From: Tannerella sp.
GTDB taxonomy: Bacteria; Bacteroidota; Bacteroidia; Bacteroidales; Tannerellaceae
Direction of reading: 5' to 3'
Length of the DNA: 13,390 nucleotides
NCBI GenBank assembly: GCA_031289515.1
Contig: JAITPH010000054.1
Span: forward strand, 1-13,390
The notes beneath the pieces were generated by a model that saw nothing but the letters and a program-made list of their open reading frames with translations, did not search any database and had not been told where the DNA came from. Below, one piece after another: positions 1 to 5,479 of the stretch. Each line of letters starts with the position of its first letter. The stretch's first letter is position 1. A program made the translations under genes and the position numbers.

Positions 1-1629
1 ATCGCTAATATTCTTGAGTCTGTAATCGCCCGCAGAAGTAGGAGTAGGATTAACGAAAAACTCGGGATTGCCGCCGATAACAGAATTCGGTATGATCAAG
101 CTGAAAGATCCTGTGCCAAATCCTATATTTCCCATAGTTCCTAACAAACTGTTATTTAGAACCGATAAGATATTACCGGAGTATATTCCAACATCGTTAG
201 CGACTCCATTTTTATCAGTATTGCCATAAACGATGGAATTTTGCAGGATTACTTTTGAGTCTCCATCAATGTAAATCCCGCCGCCGCCATTAGTCGCATT
301 TATTGATTTATTGCCGGCTACAGTTACGTTAGTCAAAGTAACGTCAGGCCATGTAGCACCAGTGCCCTCATTCCTGATTCCGCCACCGCCATTTGTCCCA
401 TTACTGTCTTCATTATCAATAATAGCCACGTTGATGAATTTAGCGATAGTGAAATACCTGTTCATCACACCGCCAGCTGATCCTTGAGCACTGTTGCCTT
501 CAATCTTCACATTGTAAAATATAGGGTCGCACATATTACGATTGTACACACCAGCGCCATGCATGGCGCGATTATCGGTTACAGTAACGTTATTAAAAAC
601 AGGACTTGTGTTTAGAATAATCCCATCTGTTGAATTATAAATTCCGCCGCCCCATGAACCACCGTGATTTGCGGCATGGTTTCGTCTAATATCTACATTT
701 GTGAACGTTGGCGACGCTCCCTCCAGGTTGCATACTCCAGCGCCCCTGTTTTGGTCATTAGTACCCCAATTTTCAGTAAGATTTTCTTCGATTATAATGT
801 CGGTAAACCCGGATTCAGTAAATCCATTATATATTCCGCCTCCCATCTCCGAATTGTTATGGGTAATAATCAAGTTCGAAAATTTAGCATAGGATTTATT
901 ACCTGAAATACCGCCATTGAAAATACCGCCGCCTCTTTGATTCGAAACTGACGTACCATTTACTGTAATAGAGACATCATATCCTATTCCTCCCTTCCAA
1001 GCGCCAAATCCGCCTCGAATAGTAAATCCGTCAAGAAGTGTTTCGTTACTAATCGAACTTGAAGCCGATGCTACGCACAATACAACATGATAGGCGTTGT
1101 CTTCAAACGAAGGTCTATGTTGCAATCTGTTTTTCGCACCTGTATCATCATCGTTATCTTCGTTTACCATAAAAGTAAAATCGGCATAATTGTCATTATC
1201 GCTCAAATCGCCGCTAAGAATGGATACCCCGTTTCTATTTGCCGAGCCGAAGGCGGGAGGCGCATCGCCTACGTATTCGGCGCTGAATCCGCCATAGATT
1301 TTTACGCCGTCTTCAAGAATGAAAGCATTGTTGCGGTCGACGGCCGTAGTAGTATTTAAATCACCCGGATTCCAATTGTCTGCCGTATATATGGGCTTGT
1401 ATAAGCCGCTATAAACCCAGATTTCGTCGTTCTGGTTTGCATCGGATTCTTTAATCATCTTCTGCAAATCGTCTGAGGCTTGCGCCCACGACAAGCCGTT
1501 GCCCGATCCGTTCTGTTTAACATAGCGTACAGTTCTCGCCTGCATTGCAGCAGACGCAAGAAAAAGGAACAGGCAGCACAGAAGCGTTGCTGTTTTATGA
1601 ATTTTTAGATTTTTTGAAAAGATTTTCAT
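1..1629 (-). CDS. Secreted right-handed beta-helix surface protein (partial, C-terminus outside window)
   Basis: The frame stays open for 543 codons from the ATG at 1629 to the window edge. The N-terminus has a basic stretch, then a hydrophobic core (residues 14-28, rich in Leu, Phe and Ala), and a plausible signal peptidase I site after Ala31. Next comes the segment YVKQNGSGNGLSWAQA, which I recognise from Bacteroidota secreted proteins. Residues about 225-460 hold at least eight copies of a GGGIYN-like motif (near 233, 263, 296, 327, 358, 385, 414 and 448), each preceded by a strand like NVTVTDN. The period is about 30 residues, as in parallel beta-helices. The window ends at a segment reading GDYRLKNISD, which in such proteins usually closes the helix domain. 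I infer an extracellular or cell-surface adhesin or glycan-facing protein, probably a T9SS cargo, but the sorting domain is not visible here. No enzymatic residues can be assigned. The only consensus promoter box seen upstream is at 2006-2013, giving a leader of about 370 nt. Confidence 0.85.
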   Translation of the reverse strand, partial: MKIFSKNLKIHKTATLLCCLFLFLASAAMQARTVRYVKQNGSGNGLSWAQASDDLQKMIKESDANQNDEIWVYSGLYKPIYTADNWNPGDLNTTTAVDRNNAFILEDGVKIYGGFSAEYVGDAPPAFGSANRNGVSILSGDLSDNDNYADFTFMVNEDNDDDTGAKNRLQHRPSFEDNAYHVVLCVASASSSISNETLLDGFTIRGGFGAWKGGIGYDVSITVNGTSVSNQRGGGIFNGGISGNKSYAKFSNLIITHNNSEMGGGIYNGFTESGFTDIIIEENLTENWGTNDQNRGAGVCNLEGASPTFTNVDIRRNHAANHGGSWGGGIYNSTDGIILNTSPVFNNVTVTDNRAMHGAGVYNRNMCDPIFYNVKIEGNSAQGSAGGVMNRYFTIAKFINVAIIDNEDSNGTNGGGGIRNEGTGATWPDVTLTNVTVAGNKSINATNGGGGIYIDGDSKVILQNSIVYGNTDKNGVANDVGIYSGNILSVLNNSLLGTMGNIGFGTGSFSLIIPNSVIGGNPEFFVNPTPTSAGDYRLKNISD

Positions 1630-1689
1630 TTTTAATTATGTATTAAAGTTTATATTCTATTCATTATTGTATTACTGATTTGTTGGTAA

Positions 1690-1765
1690 CCGTCTTTGCA
1701 AGGCATCACGTATTGTCGATATGACGCAAGATACCGTCGCGCCGATAGACACGACGTCTCCTTGC
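1690..1765. repeat. Diverged copy of the dispersed GTCTCC/GTCGACATGAC repeat (tentative)
   Basis: The segment contains GTCGATATGACGC, then AAGATACC, then CGATAGACACGACGTCTCC. It resembles the block at about 12628-12656 (AGACATCT, GCCGACACACGAG, TGTCTCC) in order and spacing, with many substitutions. It may be a decayed relative of the repeat seen at 2926-3016 and 12478-12690. By eye alone the match is weak. Confidence 0.3.
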
Positions 1766-1881
1766 GGCAAAACTTCATTTTGTCACAAAAAGAAAACATT
1801 CCGTACTTTGCAGTTTTGATTCCCTTGATTGCCGAATATGAATGTTTATAACTTGATAAATACTTGGAACATAGCGATTTA

Positions 1882-1890
1882 CCCCCCCCC
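1882..1890. repeat. Mononucleotide tract C9 on the plus strand (G9 on the minus strand)
   Basis: Nine consecutive C occur in an otherwise AT-rich intergenic region, between a minus-strand promoter (2006) and the beta-helix gene (1629). Long G/C runs like this change length by strand slippage and often switch surface genes. The length could also be a sequencing artefact. Confidence 0.9.
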
Positions 1891-2005
1891 ATTAACATTT
1901 TTTAGGGAGAAAGGCAACACTTTCCGACGGCAAGACAATCCGCTTGCATCGGATGTATCGGGAATTTTTCCAGACATATAGTCCATTTTACTCTAATTAT
2001 GGCTA

Positions 2006-2039
2006 CAAAGATAAATCTTTTTTTTAGATGCAAAACAAA
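2006..2039 (-). promoter_or_regulatory. Bacteroidota-type promoter facing the beta-helix gene
   Basis: On the minus strand TATCTTTG (2013-2006) fits the -7 consensus TAnnTTTG exactly. TTTG elements lie 17 nt (2031-2034) and 22 nt (2036-2039) upstream. No other exact -7 box was found between here and the ATG at 1629, so this is the likely promoter for the leader region and the beta-helix gene. Confidence 0.55.
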
Positions 2040-2141
2040 ATATACGATTTTTTTTTATTTTTTTACTCCCGCATTCCAAAAAGTCAGATGAAATCACCCA
2101 AACTGCGAAGAACGTCCATCATGTCGACTTTATGCCTTAAC

Positions 2142-2210
2142 GGATTGTCTCGTCTCCGCTACTCTCCTTCGTTGCCCGGCTTCAGTGACGTCATCTCTGC
2201 CAAGCAATCC
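2142..2210. repeat. Possible decayed palindromic intergenic repeat
   Basis: The segment is bounded by GGATTG (2142-2147) and its inverse CAATCC (2205-2210). Between them are TCTCCGCTACTC and GTGACGTCATCTC, resembling the common bacterial intergenic palindromes that start GGATTGCTT and end with AATGACG. The arms pair imperfectly. The 88-codon plus-strand frame through here (2028-2294) looks spurious. Confidence 0.3.
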
Positions 2211-2270
2211 AAATCCGAACAAAAATCAAAAAAAAATCCAATAACTCATTCCCAATTCCAAATAATATCG

Positions 2271-2278
2271 TACCTTTG
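2271..2278 (+). promoter_or_regulatory. -7 promoter box of the toxin-antitoxin pair
   Basis: TACCTTTG matches TAnnTTTG exactly and ends 13 nt before the ATG at 2291, so the mRNA leader would be only about 6-10 nt. No TTTG or TTG lies at the expected -33 distance, so the promoter may be weak or need an activator. Confidence 0.5.
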
Positions 2279-2290
2279 TAATAAAAAAAT

Positions 2291-2536
2291 ATGATGTTCA
2301 ATAGATTATTAAACCGTATAACAATGAATGAAGGCGTATGTAGCGGTAAGCCCTCGATTCGGAATATGCGTTTCACAGTAGCGCAAATGTTGGAATTAAT
2401 AGCAGCAGGCATGACTTTCGACGAGATACAGTCAGACTATCCCTATATCGAACGCGAAGATATATCCGCCTGCCTGCTCTATGCCTCTACGATAGCCAAT
2501 AACAAAGGTATGATGGCTATTTCCGAAACGGTATGA
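2291..2536 (+). CDS. DUF433 family protein, predicted antitoxin
   Basis: The 81-residue protein carries the DUF433 signature. An N-terminal RIT segment leads into CSGKPSIRNMRFTV (family form: GGKPxIRGTRIxV), then LELIAAGMTFDEIQSDYPYIEREDISACLLYA, shown here in outline only as the conserved order L-E-L-x-A-x-G, E-I, DYP, D-I, L-x-Y-A. This small helical fold is a putative DNA-binding antitoxin commonly encoded before a DUF5615 PIN-like toxin. The stop overlaps the next start (ATGA at 2533-2536), typical of translationally coupled pairs. I chose 2291 as the start because the conserved RIT segment precedes the alternative Met at 2324; 2294 is equally possible. There is no visible Shine-Dalgarno site. 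The family assignment is firm. The antitoxin role is inferred from known pairings; autoregulation is likely but no operator is evident. Confidence 0.85.
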   Translation: MMFNRLLNRITMNEGVCSGKPSIRNMRFTVAQMLELIAAGMTFDEIQSDYPYIEREDISACLLYASTIANNKGMMAISETV

Positions 2537-2895
2537 ACTTACGTTTTATAGTTGATACGCAGTTGCCGCCTTCCTTAGCAATGTTTCTCAAAAGAAGAAA
2601 TATTGATGCTACGCATGTAACAGATTATCCTAATGGCGCTTTCACATCTGATTATGAAATAATAGACATTGCAAAAAAAGAAGTGCGAATAATTATTACC
2701 AAAGATAGCGACTTTCTGGATTATTATCTGCTGAGAGGTTGTCCTCCGTCCGTTTTGCTTTTACAAACAGGTAATTTGAAAAACCGAGAACTATTTGCTT
2801 TCCTCGAAAAATATATGGAACAAATAATAACACTTTACAAGGATGACAGGAATAGATTAGTAATTCTGCAAAAGAACAGGATAGTTTTCTTTTAG
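2533..2895 (+). CDS. DUF5615 PIN-like protein, predicted RNase toxin
   Basis: This 120-residue protein matches the DUF5615 (Mut7-C/PIN-like) family over its whole length. It begins with strand FIVDTQLPPSLA (Asp8), continues with the TSDYEI segment (Asp40) and the hallmark ITKDSDF (Asp58, Asp60), then a PPSVLLLQTGN strand with the conserved Gly-Asn near residues 82-83. The acidic residues are placed as in PIN-like nucleases, where they bind metal for RNA cleavage. Activity of DUF5615 members is inferred from the fold and from pairing with DUF433 rather than widely demonstrated. Its ATG overlaps the antitoxin stop by 4 nt. It is full length with no sign of inactivation. It sits between repeat-rich intergenic stretches, in keeping with a mobile accessory module. 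Related pairs may have housekeeping rather than toxic roles. Confidence 0.85.
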   Translation: MNLRFIVDTQLPPSLAMFLKRRNIDATHVTDYPNGAFTSDYEIIDIAKKEVRIIITKDSDFLDYYLLRGCPPSVLLLQTGNLKNRELFAFLEKYMEQIITLYKDDRNRLVILQKNRIVFF

Positions 2896-2925
2896 AACAG
2901 ATATTTCCTCTACGACAAGTAAAAC

Positions 2926-3016
2926 GTGAGATGTCTCCGATACGGTAGACATGACACCCTTTCGTCATTCTTCCTATTTGCCAAACTCATTTAGTAATTT
3001 TCTCGCGATGACGGAC
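2926..3016 (-). repeat. Dispersed intergenic repeat, copy A
   Basis: On the minus strand this segment reads GTCCGTCAT-CGCGAG, TTACTAAA, TTTGGCAAA, AATGACGAAAGGG, TGTC-TGTC-ACCG and GGAGACATCT. The same blocks, in the same order and at nearly the same spacing, occur on the plus strand at about 12529-12632; I estimate about 80% identity over the first 75 bases. The two copies are inverted relative to each other. Part of it (2931-2952) folds into a 9-bp hairpin, ATGTCTCCG with CGG-AGACAT and one bulged base. Confidence 0.75.
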
Positions 3017-3020
3017 GGTC

Positions 3021-3060
3021 AGAAAAAGAATACCGGGCGACTTCTTGTGAAAGCCTCCCG
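3021..3060 (-). terminator. Probable intrinsic terminator of rpsP
   Basis: On the minus strand CGGGAGGCTTTC (3060-3049) and GAAGTCGCCCG (3044-3034) form an imperfect stem around the loop ACAA. A T-rich stretch, ATTCTTTTTC, follows. It lies 39 nt past the rpsP stop. The stem has one mismatch and one bulge, so strength is uncertain. Confidence 0.5.
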
Positions 3061-3098
3061 ATATTACTATGAAAAAAAAGAATTATAATCCGTAGAAT

Positions 3099-3656
3099 TT
3101 ATTCTGCCGACGCATTCTCCGCTGCTTCTGCAGGGGCTGCCGCTGCTGCTGCGGCGGCTTGAGCGTCTGCTATAGCCTTTGATTTGGCGGCTATCAACTC
3201 GGCTTTCTTCTTTGCCAATTCTTCAGCTTTTGCCCTATTGACTTCCTTTTCGGCTTCAAAAAGAGCTTTCACCTTCGATTTGTTCTTCTCCCTTACGTCA
3301 TTCTTCACTTTTTGCAATGAAGATTTCTTGTCCTGTAACCACGCGTCAAACTTATTGTCTGCGGCAGTTTCGTCAAAAGCGCCTTTTTTTACGCCTTCAA
3401 GTAAATGTTTCTTCAGACAAACGCCTTCGCGCGATAAAATCATGCGTGTCGTGTCTGTCGGCTGTGCGCCTGTCTGTAGCCAATACAAAGCCCTATCAAA
3501 TTTCAAATCTATTGTAGCAGGATTAGTGTTCGGATTATATGAACCTATCCTTTCAATAAACTTTCCATCTCGTGGAGCCCTGCTGTCTGCGATAACGATC
3601 TGATAAAATGCGTAATTTTTACGACCGAATCGCTGCAATCTGATTTTTGTTGCCAT
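3099..3656 (-). CDS. rpsP: 30S ribosomal protein bS16
   Basis: This is the small-subunit protein bS16, which binds 16S rRNA early in 30S assembly. Residues 1-80 are the conserved domain: MATKIRLQRFGRKNYAFYQI, then the ADSRAPRDGKFIERIGSYNP motif and FDRALYWLQTGAQPTD. At 185 residues it is about twice the length of E. coli S16. The extra C-terminal part (about 100-185) is rich in Lys, Glu and Ala, probably helical, and ends in an Ala-rich run. Such an extension is usual for Bacteroidota S16. It is a single-gene unit here, with a -7 box at 3700-3707 and a candidate terminator at 3021-3060. The rimM-trmD-rplS genes that follow rpsP in many other phyla are absent. The ATG at 3656 gives the canonical N-terminus; the leader is A-rich with no Shine-Dalgarno site, as is normal for ribosomal genes in this phylum. 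Confidence 0.97.
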   Translation of the reverse strand: MATKIRLQRFGRKNYAFYQIVIADSRAPRDGKFIERIGSYNPNTNPATIDLKFDRALYWLQTGAQPTDTTRMILSREGVCLKKHLLEGVKKGAFDETAADNKFDAWLQDKKSSLQKVKNDVREKNKSKVKALFEAEKEVNRAKAEELAKKKAELIAAKSKAIADAQAAAAAAAAPAEAAENASAE

Positions 3657-3699
3657 GTTTGAATAATTTTATAAATCTTTGTTTTTTAGTTTGAGGCTG

Positions 3700-3707
3700 C
3701 AAAGGTA
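3700..3707 (-). promoter_or_regulatory. -7 promoter box of rpsP
   Basis: The minus strand reads TACCTTTG, an exact TAnnTTTG match, placing the transcript start about 40 nt before the ATG at 3656. TTTG elements upstream (3720-3727) are nearer (12 and 16 nt) than the usual spacing, so the -33 element is uncertain. The rest of 3657-3809 is AT-rich with no gene. Confidence 0.55.
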
Positions 3708-3809
3708 ATACTTTTTTTTCAAACAAAATATTTTTCGCCTCTTTTTTTTGCCGAAATTCTATTTTCGATGAATATGATTGTCAATAACGTTTTTTTTATA
3801 TAGGAATTT

Positions 3810-4502
3810 CTATGGATATAACTCTATTTCACCGTCTTTTAAGATATATAGCTTCCTGTTATCGAGCAGGCGGATGTTTCCTTTGCTTTTCCACTCGCCA
3901 AGCAGTTGCGTATGCCCGATTATCTGAATTATATTGCCGTCAAAATGCTCTTTCTCCGAAGAATGTTCGTGTATGTCCGCCCATAACGGACTTCCGGCGT
4001 CATGGTATCCGCCCCGAAACGACGAAATCTCGAAAAAGGCGTCTATATTTGTTTCAAACAGCTTGTTTATCTGCTGCTCCAAACTGTCGCCCAACTTCTT
4101 CAATTCATCTTCGTGAGCGTCGTACCATAATTTGGTAATTCCCGCATGTATAAACAGATAATTGTCAATCTGTTTGCAGACTTGAAACAAACCTGCTGTC
4201 GTTTCGCCGGTCAATAAGGCATGGTATTTGCCGTAATATTTGCGGGAGAAGCGGCTCGCCTGAAATTCGTCGTTATAGTAATGCAACTCGTGATTGCCGA
4301 CAAGCAACGTCACTCTGTCGCTGTTTTGCTTCTTGAAATCGATGATTGCCAGCAATCCGCGATGAGCGTCTTCCTCCACAAAACCTTCATAAGGGTACGG
4401 ATCGACGTAGTCGCCGAGAAAAACAACCTCTCCCTTGTACTCCAAAGCCGGTTCCCAAAACTTTCGCCCGTGAATGTCGGGCACAATTAATATATCATTC
4501 AT
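3810..4502 (-). CDS. PPP-type metallophosphoesterase (calcineurin-like)
   Basis: This 230-residue protein has the two-metal phosphoesterase motifs in order: PDIHG (Asp9, His11), GDYVDPY (Asp31, Asp34), GNHEL (Asn70, His71), HAGI (His119) and GHT (His197). The set fits PPP-family serine/threonine or tyrosine phosphatases and related bacterial enzymes. The substrate cannot be told from sequence. There is no signal peptide, so it should be cytoplasmic. I place the start at 4502, giving MNDILIVPDIHG, rather than at the in-frame ATG at 4559. A consensus promoter box (4527-4534) lies between the two, so the transcript would begin after 4559, and the extra 19 residues add nothing conserved. It is divergent from the TPR gene at 4646 and is not obviously co-transcribed with rpsP, which has its own promoter. 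Which protein or nucleotide it dephosphorylates is unknown. Confidence 0.85.
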   Translation of the reverse strand: MNDILIVPDIHGRKFWEPALEYKGEVVFLGDYVDPYPYEGFVEEDAHRGLLAIIDFKKQNSDRVTLLVGNHELHYYNDEFQASRFSRKYYGKYHALLTGETTAGLFQVCKQIDNYLFIHAGITKLWYDAHEDELKKLGDSLEQQINKLFETNIDAFFEISSFRGGYHDAGSPLWADIHEHSSEKEHFDGNIIQIIGHTQLLGEWKSKGNIRLLDNRKLYILKDGEIELYP

Positions 4503-4526
4503 ATCCTGAATATCAAAAATAAAGTG

Positions 4527-4560
4527 CAAAGATACGATTACTTTTCCAAATTCAGACAAA
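4527..4560 (-). promoter_or_regulatory. Promoter of the metallophosphoesterase gene
   Basis: The minus strand has TTTG (4560-4557), a 22-nt spacer and TATCTTTG (4534-4527), close to the Bacteroidota -33/-7 consensus. The transcript would start near 4522, about 20 nt before the ATG at 4502. This box decides the start choice for that gene. Confidence 0.65.
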
Positions 4561-4621
4561 TAACGATTTTTTTGACCTCAATTATCATGTCATAAAATTT
4601 CGGCAGACCGTATTATTTCCG

Positions 4622-4629
4622 TATATTTG
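4622..4629 (+). promoter_or_regulatory. -7 promoter box of the TPR gene
   Basis: TATATTTG is an exact TAnnTTTG match ending 16 nt before the ATG at 4646, so the leader is only about 10-13 nt. No convincing -33 element is seen. With the box at 4527 it makes this a divergent promoter region. Confidence 0.5.
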
Positions 4630-4645
4630 CAAAAAAATTAGACTG

Positions 4646-5479
4646 ATGAAAATATACAATTTATTGATAACATGCTTTTTGCTGTTGTTGACTTCAGGCG
4701 CATTATCGGCGCAGACTTTTGAGGAACTGGTGATGAAAAGCTACGAATATTCGGACGCGAACGAGTTGCCTGCCGCCGAAGAATGTCTGAAAAACGCCAT
4801 GCGTCTCGAGCCGGGCAACAAACTGAACTATGCCTTGCTGACCAATCTCGGCACGATTCAACGCAGACAGGGTAAGCTCGAAGAAGCCCTTTTGTCGTAC
4901 ACGGCAGCTCTGGGACAACGTCCGAGCGACGAAGTAATCCTGCTGAATCGCGCCGAACTGTACACCGAAATGAACGAAACGGACAAAGCGATAATCGACT
5001 ACAACACGGTTATAGCACATTTTCCGACGCACGAGAAGGCTCTCTATCACAGGGGACTGCTATATACCGGCAAAGGCGAGTTTCTGCTTGCCCAGACAGA
5101 CTTTGAATTTATCATAGACACTTACAAGGATACGCTGTTAGGCCGTTTGGGATATGCCATTCTCGAAAAAGCGCGCGGCAACTACGACGACAGCGAAGTG
5201 ATATTCAATTATCTCGCCGATAAATACAAAAACAACATGCGCGTCCTTGAAGAACGTGCCGAGCTGTACTTTCTTACAAAACGCAATTCGCGCGCCATGT
5301 CGGACTTGAACAAGGTTTTTGCGGCGACCGGAGAGCCGTCGGCAGAGCTTTACATGCTGCGCGGACGTGTGAAATTAGCCCAATACGAAAAGGCGTCGGC
5401 GGCAGTCGATTTCAAAAAGGCAGGCGAACTCGGCTACGACAGGGAAACCGTCGACAGGCTGATCAAGGAATCTTTCTGA
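4646..5479 (+). CDS. Secreted tetratricopeptide-repeat protein
   Basis: The 277-residue protein starts with a clear signal peptide: MKIYNLLITCFLLLLTSGAL, with predicted cleavage after the Ser-Ala just before QTFEE (about residue 22). It is therefore exported, probably to the periplasm. The rest is a series of about six TPR-like helix pairs of roughly 34 residues. Readable repeats include the segments around AEECLKNAMRLEPGN, LEEALLSYTAALGQRPSDE, DKAIIDYNTVIAHFPTHEKA, YDDSEVIFNYLADKY and ASAAVDFKKAGELGYD. TPR arrays mediate protein-protein contacts, and no catalytic domain is present. The specific partner is unknown. Its stop codon lies inside the end of leuB on the opposite strand (17-nt tail-to-tail overlap), so it must end transcription within or beyond leuB. 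Codon use is more GC-rich than the neighbouring rpsP and resembles the leucine genes. There is a -7 box at 4622. Confidence 0.88.
   Translation: MKIYNLLITCFLLLLTSGALSAQTFEELVMKSYEYSDANELPAAEECLKNAMRLEPGNKLNYALLTNLGTIQRRQGKLEEALLSYTAALGQRPSDEVILLNRAELYTEMNETDKAIIDYNTVIAHFPTHEKALYHRGLLYTGKGEFLLAQTDFEFIIDTYKDTLLGRLGYAILEKARGNYDDSEVIFNYLADKYKNNMRVLEERAELYFLTKRNSRAMSDLNKVFAATGEPSAELYMLRGRVKLAQYEKASAAVDFKKAGELGYDRETVDRLIKESF

Larger units (their letters stand above)
1650..1986 (-). other. Possible small ORF split by a G9 tract (candidate phase-variable leader gene)
   Basis: An ATG at 1986 lies about 15 nt after the expected start of transcription from the minus-strand promoter at 2006-2013. It opens a 35-codon frame that stops at 1879, immediately after nine consecutive G. 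If one G were lost, the frame would run on to the stop at 1650, giving about 111 codons and ending 20 nt before the beta-helix start. The predicted peptide is rich in Ser, Lys, Tyr and Cys and matches no family I know. Its second half overlaps sequence resembling the dispersed repeat of this window, which argues against coding. It may be only an untranslated leader. The reading frames and the tract are seen directly; translation and switching are inferred. Confidence 0.28.

Noticed and set aside
1804..1810. Plus-strand TACTTTG with TTTTG about 21 nt upstream as a promoter
   Set aside because: The -7 box is one base short of TAnnTTTG, and the only following plus-strand frame (47 codons from 1838) has no supporting features.
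1924..1952. Hairpin CCGACGGCAAG/CTTGCATCGG as a terminator
   Set aside because: The stem is imperfect and no T-run follows on either strand, so it is not a convincing terminator.
1838..1981. Plus-strand 47-codon frame across the C9 tract
   Set aside because: It lies antisense to the minus-strand leader and has no recognisable motif or clear start signal. The minus-strand reading is better placed relative to a consensus promoter.
2028..2294. Plus-strand 88-codon frame before the antitoxin
   Set aside because: It passes through poly-T sequence and a decayed palindromic repeat, ends inside the next gene's start and resembles no protein family.
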